DNA of 64,000 nt from Paenibacillaceae bacterium (lineage in GTDB: Bacteria > Bacillota > Bacilli > Paenibacillales > Paenibacillaceae). Positions 1 to 7,880 of this stretch are shown one piece after another. The position numbers and the translations under genes are program-made. How positions within the stretch are numbered: position 1 is the stretch's first letter; each line of letters begins with the position of its first letter. A model generated the notes under the pieces. The model saw only the letters and a program-made list of their open reading frames with translations, searched no databases and was not told the origin of the DNA. Where the stretch lies: positions 153,615 through 217,614 of the forward strand of contig REGQ01000007.1 in the NCBI GenBank assembly GCA_004134985.1, in the 5' to 3' direction.

Positions 1-1
1 G

Positions 2-259
2 CGCGAGGTTGCCGCCGCTGAAGACCTTCAGGCACTGCTTGGCCTGCTCTACGAGATGGATGAGGTGCTCGGACTGCTGCCTTCCCAATCGATTGATGAC
101 GGGCTGCAGGATGAAGAGGTAGAACGGCTGATTGAGGAGCGGACAGCTGTCCGTCAAGCGAAAAACTGGGCGCGCGCCGATGAAATTCGCGATCTGCTGT
201 CCAGCAAGGGAATTGTGCTTGAAGATACGCCGCAGGGATTGCGCTGGCGTCGCAAATAA
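2..259 (+). CDS. cysS: cysteinyl-tRNA synthetase, C-terminal end (partial)
   Basis: This is the last 85 codons of a gene that begins left of the window; the reading frame is open from base 2. The tail has the CysRS C-terminal helical pattern: an EERTAVRQAKNWARADEIR stretch followed by GIVLEDTPQG and a basic end. This part binds the tRNA-Cys anticodon stem, and the enzyme charges tRNA-Cys in the cytoplasm. The next gene, mrnC, follows in the same direction after 52 bases, which is the B. subtilis order cysS-mrnC-rlmB-rae1. The catalytic HIGH and KMSKS motifs lie outside the window. Confidence 0.93.
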   Translation, partial: REVAAAEDLQALLGLLYEMDEVLGLLPSQSIDDGLQDEEVERLIEERTAVRQAKNWARADEIRDLLSSKGIVLEDTPQGLRWRRK

Positions 260-311
260 ATGAGATGTTCGTCCGGAAGCTTCAGTTTCTGGAATTAACC
301 GAGGGGGTGCA

Positions 312-782
312 TTGTTGGAGAGGGAAGCGGATGAGACGCAATTTCAAGAAATGGTAGCGGCGGGCGCGCCGGCAGGGCTATGGTTTCATCAGCCGGCGAA
401 GGCGCCGTCCCAGCTGCCTCCGGTTGTGCTGGCTTATATAGGGGACGCTGTATTTGAACTGCTCGTCCGGCAATATTTGATTTCGCAGCCGAATCTTCGG
501 CTGCATCACCTGCATCAGCAGGCGACTTCTCTGGTCTCCGCCAAAGCCCAGTGCGCGCTGCTGAGACGTTGGCAGCCGCTGCTTTCAGAGGAGGAGGCGG
601 ATGTCGTACGCCGCGGCCGCAATGCGAAGTCCGGGACCCCGCCCAAAAATGCGGACCCTGAGGATTACCGGCATGCAACAGCGCTGGAGTGTTTGGTCGG
701 CTATTTATATTTGCTGCAGCGCAGCGAGCGGCTTCAGCAACTGCTGGCATATGCCGTGAATGAATCCGTCTCCTCAAACTAA
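312..782 (+). CDS. mrnC: Mini-ribonuclease III (23S rRNA maturation)
   Basis: A 156-residue RNase III-fold protein without the double-stranded RNA-binding domain, as expected for Mini-III, which trims 23S rRNA precursor ends. The catalytic-domain core is visible: VVLAYIGDAVFELLVRQYL near residues 36-54, with the conserved Asp of GDA, then RRGRNAKSGTPPKNAD and the helix ATALECLVGYLYLL carrying the conserved Glu. The start is one of two tandem TTG codons (312 or 315) behind GAGGGGG at 301-307; an ATG at 331 is the alternative. It sits between cysS and rlmB, matching the B. subtilis order. Confidence 0.9.
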   Translation: MLEREADETQFQEMVAAGAPAGLWFHQPAKAPSQLPPVVLAYIGDAVFELLVRQYLISQPNLRLHHLHQQATSLVSAKAQCALLRRWQPLLSEEEADVVRRGRNAKSGTPPKNADPEDYRHATALECLVGYLYLLQRSERLQQLLAYAVNESVSSN

Positions 783-838
783 CGGATAAACGGATGGAAA
801 TTGCAAGGATACCGAATGATACTTTTAGGAGGGATGAC

Positions 839-1645
839 ATGTCAGAACAAGAGAAGCAAGAGGAGTTTATCGTTGGCAAACACCCTGTTCTGGAGGCGCT
901 TCGCTCTGGAAGGGAAATCAACAAAATCTGGATAGCCGAGACGGCCCAGAAAAGTGTCACGGCACCGATCATTATCGAGGCGAAGAAACTGGGGATCGTC
1001 GTGCAAAATGCCGACAAGAGGAAGCTGGATCAGATGGCTGCGGGCGTGCAGCATCAAGGCGTGGTCGCGCAGGTAGCTGCCTATCGTTACGCCGAGGTTG
1101 AAGATATGATCGCGCTTGCCCGGAGCAAGGGAGAAGAGCCGTTTTTGCTGCTGCTTGATGAGATAGAGGACCCGCACAACCTGGGCTCGATTCTCCGGAC
1201 AGCGGAATGTACCGGCGTGCATGGCGTCATACTGCCCAAAAGAAGATCCGCTTCGTTGACAGCAACCGTATCGAAGACATCGGCAGGCGCAATGGAACAT
1301 GTGCTTGTTGCGCGGGTTACCAACCTTGCCCAGTTAATTGAACAATTGAAAACCGAAGGCATCTGGATTGCCGGCGCGGATGTGGGCACGGCGCAGGATG
1401 TTTATTCCGCGGATTTCAATATGCCGCTTGGCATCGTAATCGGCAATGAAAGCAAAGGCATGGGCCGACTGATCAAAGAGAAATGTGACTTCCTGATCAA
1501 GCTGCCGATGCTGGGCAAACTGAATTCCCTGAATGCATCGGTCGCTGCTGGCGTGCTGATGTATGAAGTGGTAAGGCAGCGTGCGGGCAGCGCCGCGGCA
1601 TCTGCAGGGAAGCATGGAACCGGCGTATTAAACCAGGGCGGTTAG
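839..1645 (+). CDS. rlmB: 23S rRNA (guanosine-2'-O-)-methyltransferase, TrmH/SpoU family
   Basis: A 268-residue SPOUT-class methyltransferase, placed as RlmB (YacO) by neighbours and domain order. The N-terminal substrate-binding domain begins FIVGKHPVLEAL. The catalytic knot carries LLDEIEDPHNLGSILRTAE, then IVIGNESKGM and LPMLGKLNSLNASVAAGV, the three SpoU motifs that form the SAM pocket. The family methylates a 23S rRNA loop guanosine. I chose the ATG at 839 because AGGAGGG lies 7-13 bases upstream; an in-frame ATG at 794 has no good ribosome binding site. The gap to the next gene is only 4 bases. Confidence 0.9.
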   Translation: MSEQEKQEEFIVGKHPVLEALRSGREINKIWIAETAQKSVTAPIIIEAKKLGIVVQNADKRKLDQMAAGVQHQGVVAQVAAYRYAEVEDMIALARSKGEEPFLLLLDEIEDPHNLGSILRTAECTGVHGVILPKRRSASLTATVSKTSAGAMEHVLVARVTNLAQLIEQLKTEGIWIAGADVGTAQDVYSADFNMPLGIVIGNESKGMGRLIKEKCDFLIKLPMLGKLNSLNASVAAGVLMYEVVRQRAGSAAASAGKHGTGVLNQGG

Positions 1646-1649
1646 AGGG

Positions 1650-2174
1650 ATGAACCGGCAATCAGATGTGCTTCTGGTAGACGGCTACAACATCATCGGG
1701 GCATGGCCGGAGCTTGCGCGGCTGAAAGAGACAGGATTGGAAGAGGCGCGCGATCGCCTCCTGGATATGCTGGCCGACTACCAGGGATTTACCGGATTGC
1801 AGGTGTACGTCATTTTCGATGCATACAGGGTTCCAGGCCTTGGCGCCACATTCCGGCAATATAAAATTACAGTAGTCTATACAAAAGAAAAGGAAACTGC
1901 GGATGAGTGCATTGAGCGGCTTGTCGTGCAACTAACCCGGAGGGGGCGCAATATCCATGTCGCCACATCGGACATGGTGGAGCAGCATGTCGCTTTCGGC
2001 AAAGGCGCGCTGCGTATTTCGGCCAGGGAGCTGCTGATTGATATCGGCCAAAACCGCAAGCAAATCAACAAGACGGTCAGTTCGGATCAGATACAAAAGA
2101 AAAACCCGCTTGACGGGATTCTAAGTCTTGATGTGCGCAGCAGGCTGGAGCGTTTGCGGCGGGGGAAGGACTAA
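1650..2174 (+). CDS. rae1: Rae1/YacP ribosome-associated endoribonuclease (NYN domain)
   Basis: A 174-residue NYN-domain (PIN-like) protein. The opening strand reads DVLLVDGYNIIGAW with the metal-binding Asp, then VYVIFDAYRVPG, the acidic VVYTKEKETADECIERLV stretch and IHVATSDMVEQHVAFGKGA. In B. subtilis, Rae1 enters the ribosomal A site and cuts certain mRNAs. The gene follows rlmB by 4 bases, and AGAGGG lies directly against the ATG, so translation is probably coupled to rlmB. The C-terminal 35 residues are charged and basic. Confidence 0.87.
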   Translation: MNRQSDVLLVDGYNIIGAWPELARLKETGLEEARDRLLDMLADYQGFTGLQVYVIFDAYRVPGLGATFRQYKITVVYTKEKETADECIERLVVQLTRRGRNIHVATSDMVEQHVAFGKGALRISARELLIDIGQNRKQINKTVSSDQIQKKNPLDGILSLDVRSRLERLRRGKD

Positions 2175-2189
2175 CCAATTCCGGGCTTA

Positions 2190-2219
2190 TTGACGATTTC
2201 AAGTTACATAATGTATACT
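2190..2219 (+). promoter_or_regulatory. candidate housekeeping promoter for sigH
   Basis: TTGACG at 2190-2195 and TATACT at 2214-2219 are separated by 18 bases, about 70 bases upstream of the sigH start. The match to the vegetative consensus is good, and the site lies just after the rae1 stop. In B. subtilis sigH is transcribed by sigma-A under AbrB repression. No AbrB site can be recognised here by eye. Confidence 0.55.
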
Positions 2220-2290
2220 TGTTCTATGTTTGTTGACGATTGTTGGAAAATTGCGCGCAATGCATGCTTTGCAGGCCGGAGGGATAGTTC

Positions 2291-2944
2291 GTGAGTATCG
2301 ACCTCAAAGATTTGAGCATACACGAATATGACGGCATAACGGATGAAGATGTCGTTGAAGCGGTCCGCGAAGGCAATGGTGAAGCGTTGGAGTATTTGAT
2401 TAATAAATACAAAAACTTTGTACGCGCCAAAGCACGCTCCTATTTCCTCATTGGAGCAGACCGCGAAGATATAGTTCAGGAAGGCATGATAGGTCTCTAT
2501 AAATCCATTCGGGATTTTAAAGGGGACAAGCTTGCCTCTTTTAAGGCATTTGCCGAATTGTGCATCACAAGACAGATCATTACCGCTATTAAGACCGCCA
2601 CTAGACAGAAGCATATTCCTCTCAATTCTTATGTATCTTTGGACAAGCCTATCTATGACGAAGACTCTGACCGCACATTGCTGGACGTTATTTGCGGGTC
2701 GCGCGTATCCGACCCAGAAGAACTGATTATCAACCAGGAAGAATTCATTGGACTGGAAGACAAGATGTCTGAAATTCTGAGTGATCTGGAACGCCAGGTT
2801 CTTATGCTGTATCTGGACGGGCGATCCTATCAGGAAATCGCAGTCGATCTAGACCGGCATGTGAAGTCGATAGATAATGCCCTGCAGCGTGTAAAGCGGA
2901 AGCTGGAGCGATATCTTGAAGTGCGGGATCTTACGACAGGATAG
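2291..2944 (+). CDS. sigH: RNA polymerase sigma-H factor (early sporulation)
   Basis: A 217-residue sigma-70-family factor of the usual SigH length. Region 2 reads LINKYKNFVRAKARSYF and DREDIVQEGMIGLYKSIRDF, with the core-binding and -10 recognition helices. An AFAELCITRQIITAIKTATR segment follows. Region 4 ends LDGRSYQEIAVDLDRHVKSI with its helix-turn-helix. SigH directs transition-state and early sporulation transcription. The start is GTG at 2291 behind GGAGGG at 2279-2284. The position before rpmG-secE-nusG matches Bacillus. Confidence 0.95.
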   Translation: MSIDLKDLSIHEYDGITDEDVVEAVREGNGEALEYLINKYKNFVRAKARSYFLIGADREDIVQEGMIGLYKSIRDFKGDKLASFKAFAELCITRQIITAIKTATRQKHIPLNSYVSLDKPIYDEDSDRTLLDVICGSRVSDPEELIINQEEFIGLEDKMSEILSDLERQVLMLYLDGRSYQEIAVDLDRHVKSIDNALQRVKRKLERYLEVRDLTTG

Positions 2945-3126
2945 CAGGCTGATCGCGCATCTGGTTTAAATCGGCGTGATTCGGGCGATAATGGTTGGCA
3001 TGACGGTATGCCTTCACCGTGAATCACTTGTGCAGATGTTTATGCTCAATGGGAAATAATGCCCCCTCCGACTAAGATACGGAGGAGTTGTTTCTCCTTG
3101 ACATGAAAATTTGCTTATGATAAAGT
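2945..3126 (+). promoter_or_regulatory. sigH-rpmG intergenic region: hairpin and rpmG promoter
   Basis: This gap holds no gene that I can support. A small hairpin (CCTCCG at 3065-3070 with CGGAGG at 3080-3085) could end sigH transcription, but only a weak T-run follows. TTGACA at 3098-3103 and TAAAGT at 3121-3126, 17 bases apart, form a plausible promoter for rpmG-secE-nusG. The transcript would have a leader of about 115 bases before rpmG. Confidence 0.5.
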
Positions 3127-3250
3127 ATTTTAGGTAGCCTGAAATATGCGGATTTTATAAGCGGGAATTTTGGATCGGTGATCCGATTCACTATAATCGT
3201 TAGCACAAGTGTTAGGGCACTTAGTAGGTTAGTCATGGAGGTGTACTTCA

Positions 3251-3400
3251 ATGCGGGTTATTGTTACTTTGGCTTGCACAAGCTGCAAACAAAGAAATTA
3301 CACGACAGACAAGAACAAAAGGAATCACCCCGACCGCATCGAGATGAAGAAGTACTGCAAGTTTTGTAACGAGCATACTCCTCATCGCGAAACTCGATAG
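3251..3400 (+). CDS. rpmG: 50S ribosomal protein L33
   Basis: A 49-residue protein found by direct translation. It begins [17 protein letters not shown] and ends [14 protein letters not shown]. The two CxxC pairs (residues 9 and 12, 36 and 39) make this the zinc-binding (C+) form of L33, located near the ribosomal E site. An AGGTGT ribosome binding site lies before the ATG at 3251. It lies directly upstream of secE, as in other Firmicutes, so expression with the translocon and NusG is likely. A zinc-independent paralogue may exist elsewhere but cannot be seen here. Confidence 0.95.
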   Translation: MRVIVTLACTSCKQRNYTTDKNKRNHPDRIEMKKYCKFCNEHTPHRETR

Positions 3401-3418
3401 TTAATTGGAGGTGTGAAC

Positions 3419-3628
3419 GTGGCATTTGTTGGTAGGATGAAGCAAAGCCTCGCTTCGACGTTTGCCTTCTTTGCCGACAGCTGGGCAGAACTTAAAAAAG
3501 TTCGCTGGCCGAACCGTAAAGAGTTGACAAGTTATACGCTCGTCGTGCTTGTGACGATCGTGCTTACGACGATTTACTTCTGGCTTCTTGACATCGGGAT
3601 TTCCGAATTGGTCGAACTGATTGTTTAA
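3419..3628 (+). CDS. secE: preprotein translocase subunit SecE
   Basis: A 69-residue single-span SecE. The conserved amphipathic helix WAELKKVRWPNRKEL precedes one membrane segment, YTLVVLVTIVLTTIYFWLLD. SecE clamps SecY in the membrane and is essential for Sec export. I place the start at GTG 3419, seven bases after GGAGG (3407-3411). The in-frame GTG at 3413 almost overlaps the binding site. nusG follows after 23 bases. Confidence 0.94.
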   Translation: MAFVGRMKQSLASTFAFFADSWAELKKVRWPNRKELTSYTLVVLVTIVLTTIYFWLLDIGISELVELIV

Positions 3629-3651
3629 GAAGGGTCCAAAGGTGGCTTGTT

Positions 3652-4185
3652 ATGGAAAAGAGATGGTATGTCGTTCATACTTACTCAGGTTATGAGAACA
3701 AGGTAAAAGCGAATCTTGAAAAGCGTGTTGAATCAATGGGGATGGAAGATAAGATTTTCCGTGTCCTTGTTCCTATGGAAGAAGAACTGGTAAACAAAGA
3801 CGGCAAGAAGAAAACCGTCATGCGTAAAGTTTATCCGGGCTATGTTCTTGTGGAAATGGTTCAAACCGATGATTCGTGGTACGTTGTTCGCAACACACCT
3901 GGAGTAACAGGTTTCGTCGGCTCTACAGGGTCGGGCTCTAAACCAACAGCATTGCTTCCTGATGAAGTTGAACAAATCTTGAAGCACATGGGAATGGAAG
4001 AGCCGAAACCGAAAATGGAATTCGATCTGAAAGAAACAGTTCGGGTCAAAGAAGGGCCTTTTGCGAATTTTGTCGGTTCGATCGAAGAGATTCTTCTCGA
4101 CAAAAGCAAGCTGAAGGTTCATGTTAACATGTTTGGCAGGGAGACCCCAGTTGAGCTTGATTATACTCAAGTGGAGAAGATATAA
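3652..4185 (+). CDS. nusG: transcription termination/antitermination protein NusG
   Basis: A 177-residue NusG of standard length. The NGN domain opens KRWYVVHTYSGYENKV and continues with RKVYPGYVLVEM and VRNTPGVTGFVG. A short linker leads to the KOW domain near residue 125 (VRVKEGPFANFVGSIEEI, then the LKVHVNMFGRETPVEL strand). NusG binds RNA polymerase and affects pausing and coupling to ribosomes. Its place between secE and the L11 gene is the usual one. Confidence 0.96.
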   Translation: MEKRWYVVHTYSGYENKVKANLEKRVESMGMEDKIFRVLVPMEEELVNKDGKKKTVMRKVYPGYVLVEMVQTDDSWYVVRNTPGVTGFVGSTGSGSKPTALLPDEVEQILKHMGMEEPKPKMEFDLKETVRVKEGPFANFVGSIEEILLDKSKLKVHVNMFGRETPVELDYTQVEKI

Positions 4186-4292
4186 TAATATCTGGTTTTC
4201 CGAGAGTCGCAGCGCGCTTTCATCGTTCTGCGTCAGTGGGAGGGATTGCCTCTTTCCCATTTGTCATATAGTAGGAGAAGGAGGTGTGCAAT

Positions 4293-4718
4293 ATGGCAAA
4301 GAAGGTCATTAAACTTGTTAAACTGCAAGTACCTGCAGGTAAAGCGAACCCGGCTCCGCCGATCGGTCCTGCCTTGGGTCAAGCTGGTGTTAACATCATG
4401 GCATTCTGTAAAGAGTTCAACGCTCGTACAGCCGATCAAGCGGGGCTGATTATACCGGTTGTTATTTCTGTGTTTGAAGACCGTTCCTTTACATTTGAGA
4501 CAAAAACGCCGCCGGCAGCAGTACTGCTCCGTGTCGCTGCTGGAATCTCGAAAGGTTCTGGAGAACCAAACAAAAAGAAAGTAGCATCTGTTTCCCGTGC
4601 GAAAGTGCGTGAAATCGCTGAACAAAAAATGCCGGATCTTAACGCGGCTTCAGTTGAAGCAGCTATGAGAATGGTTGAAGGTACAGCGCGCAGTATGGGC
4701 GTAACAATCACGGAATAA
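4293..4718 (+). CDS. rplK: 50S ribosomal protein L11
   Basis: A 141-residue L11, the exact family length. The N-terminal domain has the proline-rich [16 protein letters not shown] segment that contacts thiopeptide antibiotics and elongation factors. The C-terminal domain, from about residue 75, binds the GTPase-associated centre of 23S rRNA. The start is ATG 4293 behind AAGGAGGTG; the in-frame GTG at 4284 lies inside the binding site. It is followed by rplA after 108 bases. Confidence 0.96.
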   Translation: MAKKVIKLVKLQVPAGKANPAPPIGPALGQAGVNIMAFCKEFNARTADQAGLIIPVVISVFEDRSFTFETKTPPAAVLLRVAAGISKGSGEPNKKKVASVSRAKVREIAEQKMPDLNAASVEAAMRMVEGTARSMGVTITE

Positions 4719-4826
4719 TTGCCTTTATTTCCGTTATGATTGTCTGGCATGCGGAGTATTTCCGCAGCGTGGGAGGACCATCCGCAAGGAGGATTTTCCG
4801 TTATACCACAATTAGGAGGCTATACA

Positions 4827-5519
4827 ATGGCTAAACATGGCAAGAAATACCAAGAAGCTGTTAAGATTATTGACAGCGAGAAAGTCTACGAATCAGCAGA
4901 AGCAATCAGTCTGGTGAAAAAAGCAGCAACTGCCAAGTTTGACGAAACGGTTGAAGTAGCGATTCGTCTTGGCGTAGATCCTAAGAAACAAGACCAAGCA
5001 GTGCGCGGTGTCGTTGTACTCCCGCATGGTACTGGTAAAACAAAACGCGTCCTTGTTTTCGCTAAAGGTGAAAAAGCCAAAGAAGCGGAAGCGGCTGGCG
5101 CAGATTATGTCGGCGATTCAGACATGATCAACAAAATTCAACAAGGTTGGTTTGACTTTGACGTATGTGTGGCTACGCCAGACATGATGGCTGAAGTCGG
5201 TAAGCTTGGCCGTATTCTCGGTGGTAAAGGTTTGATGCCAAACCCTAAAGCCGGCACGGTAACTTTCGACGTATCCAAAGCTGTTCAAGAAATCAAGGCT
5301 GGTAAGATTGAATATCGTCTTGATCGTCAAGGACAAATTCACGCGCCTATCGGTAAAGCGTCGTTTGAAGAAGACAAACTCAATGAGAATCTTCGGACGT
5401 TGATCGATGCATTGGTTCGCGCTAAACCAGCTGCTGCCAAAGGCGTTTACTTGAAAAATATTGCGGTTTCCTCCACGATGGGTCCAAGTGCCCGTGTGAA
5501 CGCGGCAGTTTATCGCTAA
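4827..5519 (+). CDS. rplA: 50S ribosomal protein L1
   Basis: A 230-residue L1, which builds the mobile stalk at the E site. Typical segments are [39 protein letters not shown] and the final [12 protein letters not shown]. In many bacteria L1 also represses its own mRNA. The start at ATG 4827 has TTAGGAGG upstream. An upstream in-frame extension to 4740 shows no L1 homology by eye and is rejected. Confidence 0.96.
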   Translation: MAKHGKKYQEAVKIIDSEKVYESAEAISLVKKAATAKFDETVEVAIRLGVDPKKQDQAVRGVVVLPHGTGKTKRVLVFAKGEKAKEAEAAGADYVGDSDMINKIQQGWFDFDVCVATPDMMAEVGKLGRILGGKGLMPNPKAGTVTFDVSKAVQEIKAGKIEYRLDRQGQIHAPIGKASFEEDKLNENLRTLIDALVRAKPAAAKGVYLKNIAVSSTMGPSARVNAAVYR

Positions 5520-5544
5520 GAGGACCGACCTCACATTCGAATAT

Positions 5545-5690
5545 GCATACCGTAGACAGTAGGTGTCCATTGGACTTAATTTCCTACCGAGGTGTTATGA
5601 TATAATGTTTGTTGCGCCGAGGCTGTGTTATTACATAGCACTTGGAGGAATGGACAATTCATGGCCTTCGCTCGGTTGCGGAGGCTTTTC
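5545..5690 (+). promoter_or_regulatory. L10 leader (ribosomal protein autoregulatory RNA) with terminator-like hairpin
   Basis: The rplA-rplJ gap holds the conserved core of the Firmicute L10 leader: CCGTAGACAGTAGGTG, then ACTTAATTTCCTACCGAGGTG, where the AGTAGG and CCTAC arms pair. In known leaders the L10-L12 complex binds this RNA. Downstream, GCCTTCGC (5664-5671) pairs with GCGGAGGC (5678-5685) before TTTT, giving a terminator-like stem. The arrangement suggests attenuation of rplJ-rplL when free L10(L12)4 accumulates. The leader type is recognised from motif memory, not from a covariance search. Confidence 0.8.
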
Positions 5691-5753
5691 TCATGCACTG
5701 AAACGGGAAGCTTCGTTTATCGGGGTTTTAACATTTAACAGGAGGTGTAGAAT

Positions 5754-6257
5754 TTGGCAAACGCAAAAATTATCGAAGGCAAACAACTTGAAGTCAATGA
5801 AATTGCGGAAAAATTGCGCGGCAGTGTATGTACAGTCGTCGCTGACTACCGCGGTTTGAACGTGGCACAAGTGACTGAACTGCGCAAACAGCTTCGCGAA
5901 GCTGGCGTAGAATTCCAAGTGTTGAAAAACTCGCTGGTTCGTCGCGCTACAGTCAATGCCGAGCTTTCGGAATTGAATGACGTGCTGGCTGGACCGACTG
6001 CGATTGCTTTCGCAAAGGATGACGTTGTATCGCCTGCTAAAATTTTGAGCACATTCGCGAAAAAGAACGAAGCGCTCAAAGTTAAAGGCGGCGTAGTAGA
6101 AGGCCAAGTTGTTGGTGTGGAACAGATTAAAGCACTTGCTGACCTTCCATCCCGCGATGGCTTGCTGTCCATGCTCCTCAGCGTGCTTCAAGCGCCTGTG
6201 CGCAACTTCGCGCTTGCAGTTAAAGCAGTATCGGAAAAACAAGAGCAACAAGCTTAA
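5754..6257 (+). CDS. rplJ: 50S ribosomal protein L10
   Basis: A 167-residue L10, the base of the L12 stalk. It shows [20 protein letters not shown] near residues 26-45, [10 protein letters not shown] and [11 protein letters not shown], and ends in the helix that carries L12 dimers. The start is TTG 5754, eight bases after AGGAGG, as in B. subtilis rplJ. It is the likely regulator acting on the leader just upstream. Confidence 0.95.
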   Translation: MANAKIIEGKQLEVNEIAEKLRGSVCTVVADYRGLNVAQVTELRKQLREAGVEFQVLKNSLVRRATVNAELSELNDVLAGPTAIAFAKDDVVSPAKILSTFAKKNEALKVKGGVVEGQVVGVEQIKALADLPSRDGLLSMLLSVLQAPVRNFALAVKAVSEKQEQQA

Positions 6258-6302
6258 TCGGCTAAGAGCCGTATAAAAACTACATTCTATGGAGGTTTAA
6301 CC

Positions 6303-6665
6303 ATGAGTAAAGAGCAAATTCTTGAAGCCATCAAAGGCATGAACGTTCTTGAACTGAATGATCTTGTTAAAGCAATCGAAGAGGAATTCGGCGTAACAGC
6401 TGCTGCACCAGTTGCAGTTGTAGCTGGCGGCGGAGCTGCAGAAGTAGAAGAGCAAAGCGAGTTCGACGTAATCCTGAACAACGCTGGCGCTTCCAAAATC
6501 AACGTTATCAAAGCTGTTCGTGAAATCACTGGCCTTGGTCTGAAAGAAGCAAAAGACCTGGTTGATGGCGCTCCTAAACCAATCAAAGAAAAAGTATCTA
6601 AAGAAGATGCTGAAGCAGTCAAAGCTAAGCTTGAAGAAGCTGGCGCAGCTGTAGAAGTGAAGTAA
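6303..6665 (+). CDS. rplL: 50S ribosomal protein L7/L12
   Basis: A 120-residue L12. An N-terminal dimerisation helix ([20 protein letters not shown]) is followed by an Ala/Val/Gly hinge near residues 37-50 and a C-terminal domain with [19 protein letters not shown]. The C-terminal domain recruits translation factors to the ribosome. The binding site is TGGAGG at 6290-6295. A terminator follows 16 bases after the stop. Confidence 0.96.
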   Translation: MSKEQILEAIKGMNVLELNDLVKAIEEEFGVTAAAPVAVVAGGGAAEVEEQSEFDVILNNAGASKINVIKAVREITGLGLKEAKDLVDGAPKPIKEKVSKEDAEAVKAKLEEAGAAVEVK

Positions 6666-6681
6666 GAACAGTTCAACAGAC

Positions 6682-6710
6682 AACCCCTTAGAGCTTGCTC
6701 TGAGGGGTTT
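6682..6710 (+). terminator. terminator after rplL
   Basis: AACCCCTTAGA and TCTGAGGGGTT form an 11-base stem (one non-Watson-Crick pair) with loop GCTTGC. Only a short T-run follows (TTTGCTTT), so termination may be partial, allowing some read-through to the methyltransferase gene. Confidence 0.65.
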
Positions 6711-6716
6711 GCTTTA

Positions 6717-6763
6717 AAATACAAAGCAAGTATAGGCATCGTTCCTATACTTGCTTTGTATTT
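6717..6763. repeat. 20-base perfect inverted repeat between rplL and ybxB
   Basis: Bases 6717-6736 and 6744-6763 are perfectly complementary (20 pairs) around a 7-base loop, CATCGTT. The stem is immediately downstream of the rplL terminator. Its right arm ends in TTTGTATTTC, so in RNA it could act as a second terminator or as a 3'-end stabiliser; it is symmetrical and could work on either strand. Confidence 0.8.
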
Positions 6764-6832
6764 CAAATCGAGAGCAGATGAAATAGATGCTTGGGCCGGA
6801 AATTATGTTATGTAGAAGGCAGGGGGATGGCG

Positions 6833-7432
6833 TTGGAACATTACTACTCAAAGACACCTGCAGCCGCGAATGACCGCCGTACTTTTGAAGCGAAGCTGAG
6901 AGGACATTCTCTTAAATTTATCACTGATGCAGGCGTGTTTGCCAAATCGGGTGTCGATTACGGGAGCCGTGTTTTGATCGAAGCGCTTGAACTGCCCGAT
7001 AATGCCCGTGTGCTAGATGTCGGATGCGGCTATGGTCCGATCGGTATAACCGCGGCCAGACTGGCCCCCGCAGGCAAGGCGACTTTAATCGACATTAATG
7101 AAAGAGCTGTCGAACTGGCGCGTGAGAATGCGAAAATGAACGGGATCGGCAATATTGAGATTATACAAAGTGATTTATTCGAAGCTGTGCAGGGACGGCA
7201 ATTTGATGTGCTAATTACGAACCCGCCGATTCGGGCTGGCAAGGCGGTTGTGCATCAGATTTTTGAAGAAGGGGCTGCGCTTCTGAAGCCGGGTGGTACG
7301 ATGTGGGTCGTTATTCAGAAGAAACAAGGAGCGCCTTCAGCCAGGGAAAAGCTGGAAGCTGTACTCGGCGATGTTGTTGAGGTAACGAAAGACAAAGGCT
7401 ATCGTATTTTCAAGGCAACCAAATCAATATAA
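6833..7432 (+). CDS. class I SAM-dependent methyltransferase, YbxB/RsmC-like
   Basis: A 199-residue Rossmann methyltransferase. The N-terminus EHYYSKTP matches B. subtilis YbxB (SEHYYSEKP, from memory). SAM motif I is VLDVGCGYGPIGI, motif II ATLIDINERAV, and the catalytic motif is LITNPPIRAGK, an NPP[FIY] type typical of enzymes that methylate exocyclic amino groups of rRNA bases such as RsmC. I chose TTG 6833, six bases after AGGGGG; ATG 6827 overlaps the spacing and is the alternative. The position between rplL and rpoB is conserved in Bacillus. The rRNA target is inferred. Confidence 0.85.
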   Translation: MEHYYSKTPAAANDRRTFEAKLRGHSLKFITDAGVFAKSGVDYGSRVLIEALELPDNARVLDVGCGYGPIGITAARLAPAGKATLIDINERAVELARENAKMNGIGNIEIIQSDLFEAVQGRQFDVLITNPPIRAGKAVVHQIFEEGAALLKPGGTMWVVIQKKQGAPSAREKLEAVLGDVVEVTKDKGYRIFKATKSI

Positions 7433-7460
7433 ACTAAATCCACCAAATTGTGAAAATTAA

Positions 7461-7489
7461 TTGACTTGGTTATCTGACTATGGTATTAT
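7461..7489 (+). promoter_or_regulatory. promoter upstream of rpoB
   Basis: TTGACT at 7461-7466 and TATTAT at 7484-7489 with 17-base spacing form a good vegetative promoter. It starts a leader of about 385 bases before rpoB. This suggests rpoBC has its own promoter in addition to read-through from rplJL. Confidence 0.6.
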
Positions 7490-7622
7490 TGTAAAATGTC
7501 AGTATTAAAAATGGGTTAAATCTCTTTAGTTGATTAAAATGTCAAGTGTTATTTTTTTGTGAATAATGCATAGAAAAATGACGTTTGACGTATAATGTTT
7601 AAATTTTGGGCAAAATTACATG

Positions 7623-7735
7623 ATACTAGCAAAAACGGCTTTTGCTGTCGTTTGGCGGTGCGAGCATCATTTTGCTGCGAAATATATGCTAGTATAGCCT
7701 ATTGTTACTATGCTGACATATATTTCGAGGAGTTT
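7623..7735 (+). promoter_or_regulatory. structured rpoB leader with competing hairpins
   Basis: Bases 7678-7697 pair with 7708-7727 (20 positions, one mismatch, two G-U) around a 10-base loop, followed by AGGAGTTTTTG. The left arm contains TGCTAGTAT (7687-7695), which is also perfectly complementary to ATACTAGCA (7623-7631). AGCAAAA (7628-7634) can further pair with TTTTGCT (7640-7646). The stems are mutually exclusive, the layout of an attenuator. No protein-coding gene is supported in 7433-7880. Confidence 0.55.
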
Positions 7736-7880
7736 TTGAAATTTCGTCACACTGACCGCCAGGAACATGCTCTTTTTTCGAAATTCTTCGATAAGGGCTT
7801 TTATTTATTTCAGTTACGCTTTAATTTAGCCAAGTGCTTGTCGCGTAGGCGTTGAAGCAGACATGAGGGGTGAGGTTAAG

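Noticed and set aside
295..1017. Antisense frame of 240 codons over mrnC and rlmB
   Set aside because: Opposite to two real genes, with Ala/Pro-rich random sequence and no motif.
7595..7855. 86-codon frame in the rpoB leader
   Set aside because: No ribosome binding site; the region is better explained by RNA stems and the codons look random.
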